NCBI RefSeq assembly: GCF_024448335.1
Contig: NZ_JAMOHM010000003.1
Location: 186,001 to 250,000, forward strand
Length of the DNA stretch: 64,000 bases
From: Stutzerimonas frequens
GTDB lineage: Bacteria; Pseudomonadota; Gammaproteobacteria; Pseudomonadales; Pseudomonadaceae
Direction of reading: 5' to 3'
Every line of letters begins with the position of its first letter. The stretch's first letter is position 1. Shown piece by piece: positions 59,998 to 64,000 of the stretch. The notes under the pieces are model-generated. The model was not told the origin of the DNA. It saw only the letters and a list, made by a program, of their open reading frames with translations, and searched no databases. The position numbers and the translations under genes are program-made.

Positions 59998-62211
59998 TCA
60001 GACCTGCGGTCGCATTACCAGCACGCCCAGTGGCGGCAGGGTCAGCGACAGCGAAACCTTCTCGCCGTGACTCTCCACCGGCTCGGCCAGCATGCCGCCG
60101 CCGTTGCCGGTGTTGGAGCCGCCGTAGCATTCGGCGTCGCTGTTGAACACCTCCAGCCACCTGGCATCCACCGGCACACCGATGCGATAGCCCTCGCGCA
60201 CCACCGGGGTGAAGTTGCCGATCACCAGCAGCGGATGACCGGTCGAACTCTTGCGCAGCCAGGCGAACACGCTGTTCGCCCGATCGTCGCCGATCAGCCA
60301 CTGGAAACCGCGGGGGTCACTGTCCAGTTCATGCAGCGCCGGCTCCTGGCTGTACAGCCGATTCAGATCGCGCACGAGGTTCTGCACGCCGCGGTGATCG
60401 GCTTCTTCGAGCAGGTGCCAATCCAGCTCGCGGTCATGATTCCATTCACGCCACTGGCCGAACTCGCTGCCCATGAACAGCAGTTTCTTGCCTGGATGCG
60501 TCCACATGAACGACAGGTAGGCGCGTAGGTTGGCGAACTTCTGCCAGCGGTCGCCCGGCATCTTGTCGATCAGCGAGCCCTTGCCGTGCACCACCTCGTC
60601 ATGGGAGATCGGCAGCACGAAATGCTCGGAATAGGCGTAGACCATGCCGAAGGTCAGCTTGTCGTGGTGATACTGGCGGTGGATCGGATCTTCCTGGATG
60701 TACTTGAGCGTGTCGTGCATCCAGCCCATGTTCCACTTGTAGGAAAAGCCCAGCCCACCTTCACTGGTCGGCTTGCTGACGCCGGGAAAGGCGGTGGACT
60801 CCTCGGCGATCACCAGCGCGCCGGGGGTCTCGGTGGCCACCACATCGTTCAGGTGACGAAGGAAATCGATCGCCTCCAGGTTCTCGCGCCCGCCATGGCG
60901 GTTGGGAATCCATTCGCCGTCCTTGCGCGAATAATCCCGGTAGAGCATCGAGGCCACCGCATCCACGCGCAGCGCATCGACGTGGAACTCGCGCAGCCAA
61001 TGCAACGCCGAGGCCAGCATGAAGCCGTGCACCTCGGTGCGGCCGAGGTTGTAGATGTAGGTATCCCAGTCCTGGTGGAAGCCCTCGAACGGGTGGGCGT
61101 ACTCGTACAGCGCAGTGCCATCGAACTCGCCCAGGCCATGAGCGTCGGTGGGGAAATGCGCCGGCACCCAGTCGAGAATCACGCCGATACCGGCGTTATG
61201 GCAGGCGTCGACGAACTCGGCGAAGTCGTGGGCGTTACCGTAGCGCGCGCTGGGAGCGAACTGCGAAAGCAGCTGGTAGCCCCAGGAGCCGCCGAACGGG
61301 TGCTCCATGATCGGCATCAGCTCGATATGGGTGAAGCCCATGTCCACCACGTAGGGGATCAGTCGCTCGGCCAGCTCATGCCAGTTGTACAGCCGGCCGT
61401 TATCGCCACCCTCACGTCGCCAGGAGCCCGCATGCAGCTCATAGATGCTCATCGGCGCGTTGAGTGACTGGCGCGAGGCGCGCTGCTGGATCCAGGCCTG
61501 GTCCTTCCACTGGTAATCCAGCGGCCGCGCGATGACCGAGGCGGTGCCCGGCGGAAGCTCGGTGGCCAGGGCAACCGGGTCGGCCTTCAGCGGCACGATG
61601 CCGTTGGGGCCGAGAATCTCGTACTTGTAGGTGTCGCCAGGCTGCAAGCGCGGAATGAACAGCTCCCACACGCCGGATGGAAAGCGCAGCCGCATGGGGT
61701 GGCGGCGACCGTCCCAGCCGTTGAAGCTGCCGACCACCGAGACGCGCCGGGCGTTGGGCGCCCATACGGCGAAACGCACGCCCTGTATGCCGTCCACCTC
61801 GATCACCTGGGAGCCGAACACCCGGCCGATCTGCCGATGGTTGCCTTCGGAGAACAGGTGCATGTCCAGCTCACCGAGCTGCGGGCCGAAACTGTAGGGA
61901 TCTTCGGTGATCTGTTCCCCGCCCGCCCAGCGAATCTTCAGCAGGTAGGGCTGCCGATGGGCCAGTCGAGTGAAGAAGAAACCCGGTACCTGCCCTTGCT
62001 CCATCACCGCCAGCAACTGCTGTTCCCGGTCGAGCAGCTCCACACCGAGCGCGTTGGGCAGGTAGGCCCGCACCACCATTCCATCGCCGTCCGGGTGCGG
62101 TCCGAGCACGGCGAAGGGATTGCCATGTTCGGCTCGTACCAGGGCGTCCACATCGGTATCGCTGGGCATCAGGGTCTCCCCTGGCGTGGTCAGAACCGGG
62201 CGATCAATCAT
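59998..62211 (-). CDS. glgB: 1,4-alpha-glucan branching enzyme
   Basis: The 737-residue GH13 enzyme has an N-terminal CBM48-like region and a catalytic barrel with [32 protein letters not shown] and [14 protein letters not shown]. It makes alpha-1,6 branches in glycogen. ATG 62211 is preceded by GGAGGTTCCA and overlaps the end of the treS-maltokinase gene by 8 bases; the longer frame from 62505 is inside that gene. A strong terminator follows. Length matches family norms. Confidence 0.96.
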   Translation of the reverse strand: MIDRPVLTTPGETLMPSDTDVDALVRAEHGNPFAVLGPHPDGDGMVVRAYLPNALGVELLDREQQLLAVMEQGQVPGFFFTRLAHRQPYLLKIRWAGGEQITEDPYSFGPQLGELDMHLFSEGNHRQIGRVFGSQVIEVDGIQGVRFAVWAPNARRVSVVGSFNGWDGRRHPMRLRFPSGVWELFIPRLQPGDTYKYEILGPNGIVPLKADPVALATELPPGTASVIARPLDYQWKDQAWIQQRASRQSLNAPMSIYELHAGSWRREGGDNGRLYNWHELAERLIPYVVDMGFTHIELMPIMEHPFGGSWGYQLLSQFAPSARYGNAHDFAEFVDACHNAGIGVILDWVPAHFPTDAHGLGEFDGTALYEYAHPFEGFHQDWDTYIYNLGRTEVHGFMLASALHWLREFHVDALRVDAVASMLYRDYSRKDGEWIPNRHGGRENLEAIDFLRHLNDVVATETPGALVIAEESTAFPGVSKPTSEGGLGFSYKWNMGWMHDTLKYIQEDPIHRQYHHDKLTFGMVYAYSEHFVLPISHDEVVHGKGSLIDKMPGDRWQKFANLRAYLSFMWTHPGKKLLFMGSEFGQWREWNHDRELDWHLLEEADHRGVQNLVRDLNRLYSQEPALHELDSDPRGFQWLIGDDRANSVFAWLRKSSTGHPLLVIGNFTPVVREGYRIGVPVDARWLEVFNSDAECYGGSNTGNGGGMLAEPVESHGEKVSLSLTLPPLGVLVMRPQV

Positions 62212-64000
62212 TGGAACCTCCATCGAAAAGCTGTTGTGCCAGGGCCAGCAGTCCCTGTAGCGGGACGGGCAACCAGGCCGGGCGGTTCTCCGCTTCGTAA
62301 ACGATCTCGTACGCGCATTTCTCCAGGCTGAACAGCAGCAGTGCAGCATTCGCGCCATCCTGCTTCTGCCAGGCATGTGGCAGCTCCCGGGTGGCATCGC
62401 GGTACGCATCGAGGAAGGCTTGTTGTGCGCTGCGCTGGTAGCTCGCGGCAATGCGCTGGCGAGCCTGATCGGCCTCCGGCGTGCTGTCGCTGACCTGTGC
62501 ACCACGAATGGTCATGGCCGCGGCGTATTCGAACGAGCGCAGCAAGCCTGAGACATCCTTGAACGGGCTGTGTTTCGCTCGCCGTTCGTCCAGCGAACGG
62601 GCCGGCTCGCCCTCGAAGTCGATGAAATACGCATCGCCCTGCACCACCAGAACCTGCCCGAGGTGCAGGTCGCCATGCACGCGGGTGCGCACGCCCCCCA
62701 CCGATCTAGCCGCCAGACGTTTCACTTGTGCGAGCAGCTGGTCGCGGCGCTGGAGCAGCTGCCCCACCGCGGCGGCATCCCTGCGCTCGAGAGTGGAACG
62801 GTGTTCGTCGATCCGCTGCAGTGCCTGCTCGAGCTGGGCGCTGATGCTCTGCGCCCACTGCTCGACGTTCGCCGGGCTGGTGATTTCGTAGGCAAATGCG
62901 GCATCGTCGGTGTTGGCTGCCAGGGCCATGTGCATCTCGCCCAGACGCTGCCCGAGCAGCCGGTTGAAGGCCTGCAACTCGTCGAGGGCACTGAACTGGT
63001 TCTCGTGCATCGATACACCGCCGGCGATTTCGTCGCGTACGGCGCGGTCGAGGTTGTTCAGCGTCCAGACCCAGGCGTCACCCTGGCTGTCGAGGAAGTG
63101 CTGGATCACCATCAGCGCCACCGGCTCGCCCTGCTTGTTGATCCGGCTGACATGCCCGAGCATGCCGGAAATATGTGCGAAACCGCGCGCGGTGAGAAAC
63201 CCGCCCATTTCCAGTTCAGGGTGAATCCCCGCAGCGACGCGACGCAGCAGCTTGATCATCACCTTGTTGTCGATGATCGCTGAGCTGTTGGATTGTTCGG
63301 CGGAGATGAAGCGTACCTCCGGGTGCTCCGGCAACTGCAGCTCGTCCAGCTGCGGCATCGGTACGAAGCGGATCTCGCCATCGTTGCAGGGCAGCACCAG
63401 CTCGTCGCGCAGCCCCTGGATGACCGCTGCGCTGAACTGTTCCAGCGCGAAGGCATCGGTCATGAGTCCGACCTGCGGCCCACGGCGCACGCGGGCCAGC
63501 GCCAGCTGTTGCGGCAGTGCGGTGCCAAAGTCCGCCTCGTCGAGGAAGCCCAGCGGCAACTGATAGAGATCGCTGCGCCCGGCCGATTCGACACAGAGTT
63601 CGCTCAAAAGCACCGGCCGGTTGGGATCGCCGAACGGCACGCAGTAGTTGATGCGAATCGCCTCGATCGCCACGTCCTTTGCAGCGAACCAGCGACGCTT
63701 GGGCAAGTAGGCGGGTAACGACTCGGTCTCCAGAATGCGCCGGTTGCCGCTGGTGAGCGTGTCCAGGCGCTTGAGCACCAGGGTCCGGAAGTCCGGCATG
63801 GTGTCCACCGGTTCCTGGTGCCAGCTCGGCATCTGATTGGTGGGCGCCAACTGGAACCAGTAGAAGCCATAAGGCGGCAGGGTCAGCAGGTACGGCAGTT
63901 GGCCGATGGGCGGGAAGGCACTGCCGCCGACCATCTCCACCGGCACCATGCCGGCGTATTGCGACATTTCCAGCTCCGCCGCCTGGGCCGAACGCGAAAC
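62204..64000 (-). CDS. treS: Trehalose synthase-maltokinase fusion (3' part, truncated by window edge)
   Basis: The visible ~598 codons are open to the right edge. The first ~55 residues ([20 protein letters not shown], then [17 protein letters not shown]) are the C-terminal end of a GH13 trehalose synthase. The rest is a maltokinase (Pep2) domain with [21 protein letters not shown] and the kinase motif [12 protein letters not shown] followed by YFIDFEGEP. TreS interconverts maltose and trehalose, and the kinase makes maltose-1-phosphate for GlgE. It overlaps glgB by 8 bases. GlgE, the usual next upstream gene, would be outside the window. Confidence 0.93.
   Translation of the reverse strand, partial: VSRSAQAAELEMSQYAGMVPVEMVGGSAFPPIGQLPYLLTLPPYGFYWFQLAPTNQMPSWHQEPVDTMPDFRTLVLKRLDTLTSGNRRILETESLPAYLPKRRWFAAKDVAIEAIRINYCVPFGDPNRPVLLSELCVESAGRSDLYQLPLGFLDEADFGTALPQQLALARVRRGPQVGLMTDAFALEQFSAAVIQGLRDELVLPCNDGEIRFVPMPQLDELQLPEHPEVRFISAEQSNSSAIIDNKVMIKLLRRVAAGIHPELEMGGFLTARGFAHISGMLGHVSRINKQGEPVALMVIQHFLDSQGDAWVWTLNNLDRAVRDEIAGGVSMHENQFSALDELQAFNRLLGQRLGEMHMALAANTDDAAFAYEITSPANVEQWAQSISAQLEQALQRIDEHRSTLERRDAAAVGQLLQRRDQLLAQVKRLAARSVGGVRTRVHGDLHLGQVLVVQGDAYFIDFEGEPARSLDERRAKHSPFKDVSGLLRSFEYAAAMTIRGAQVSDSTPEADQARQRIAASYQRSAQQAFLDAYRDATRELPHAWQKQDGANAALLLFSLEKCAYEIVYEAENRPAWLPVPLQGLLALAQQLFDGGSND

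Overview
The window looks like chromosomal DNA from a Pseudomonas-type gammaproteobacterium, most likely the P. stutzeri (Stutzerimonas) group. Base composition and third-codon positions are G+C-rich. Several genes belong to pseudomonad-typical families (DUF2790, DUF1652, multidomain LigD, stand-alone PCuAC, cytochrome b561), and there is a large glycogen/trehalose block. This placement is inferred from gene content; no database search was run. Genes are densely packed on both strands. No insertion sequence, phage or CRISPR array was recognised.

Layout. 0-3.2 kb: an arsenate-resistance type operon (dual-specificity phosphatase, YnfA, GAPDH, ArsJ). 3.3-5.0 kb: a RES/Xre toxin-antitoxin pair beside a tRNA-Leu(UAA) gene. 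5.1-9.0 kb: a Rad3-like helicase and FAN1-type nuclease pair. 9.1-12.4 kb: hemN and a chemoreceptor carrying a heme c motif. 12.9-16.3 kb: galU, a VOC protein, glutathione reductase and a copper chaperone. 16.7-21.2 kb: a BNR/sialidase-like protein, a membrane protein, an LtaS-type phosphoglycerol transferase and DgkA. 21.4-28.1 kb: an AraC regulator divergent from a four-gene AaeXAB-like tripartite efflux operon, then a LysR gene. 28.4-33 kb: small secreted proteins, a DUF1615 lipoprotein, a FAD-Rieske oxidoreductase and an orphan curlin-repeat protein. 33.1-39.3 kb: LigD, small stress-type proteins, an MscS channel and a CinA-type amidohydrolase.

39.6-50.4 kb is a forward carbohydrate operon: glgA-treZ-malQ-treY-DUF2934-glgX, with stop/start overlaps between most members. 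50.7-59.7 kb holds an M23 peptidase, a DUF2218-cytochrome b561 fusion with a DODA-type dioxygenase and divergent LysR, a zinc alcohol dehydrogenase, a DUF72 protein and a ybhP-clsB-ybhN-like set. From 60 kb to the right edge, in reverse, lie glgB and the 3' part of a treS-maltokinase fusion gene whose 5' end is outside the window.

Together the carbohydrate genes can build alpha-glucan from ADP-glucose (GlgA, GlgB), debranch it (GlgX), rearrange malto-oligosaccharides (MalQ), convert glucan ends to trehalose (TreY, TreZ), and interconvert trehalose and maltose with phosphorylation to maltose-1-phosphate (TreS-maltokinase). GlgE would be the expected partner but is not in the window. The features most worth a second look are the orphan curlin-repeat protein, the heme-motif chemoreceptor, the phosphatase/YnfA partners of GAPDH-ArsJ, the BNR-LtaS-DgkA envelope module, the DUF2934 protein inside the glycogen operon, and the DUF2218-cytochrome b561 fusion.
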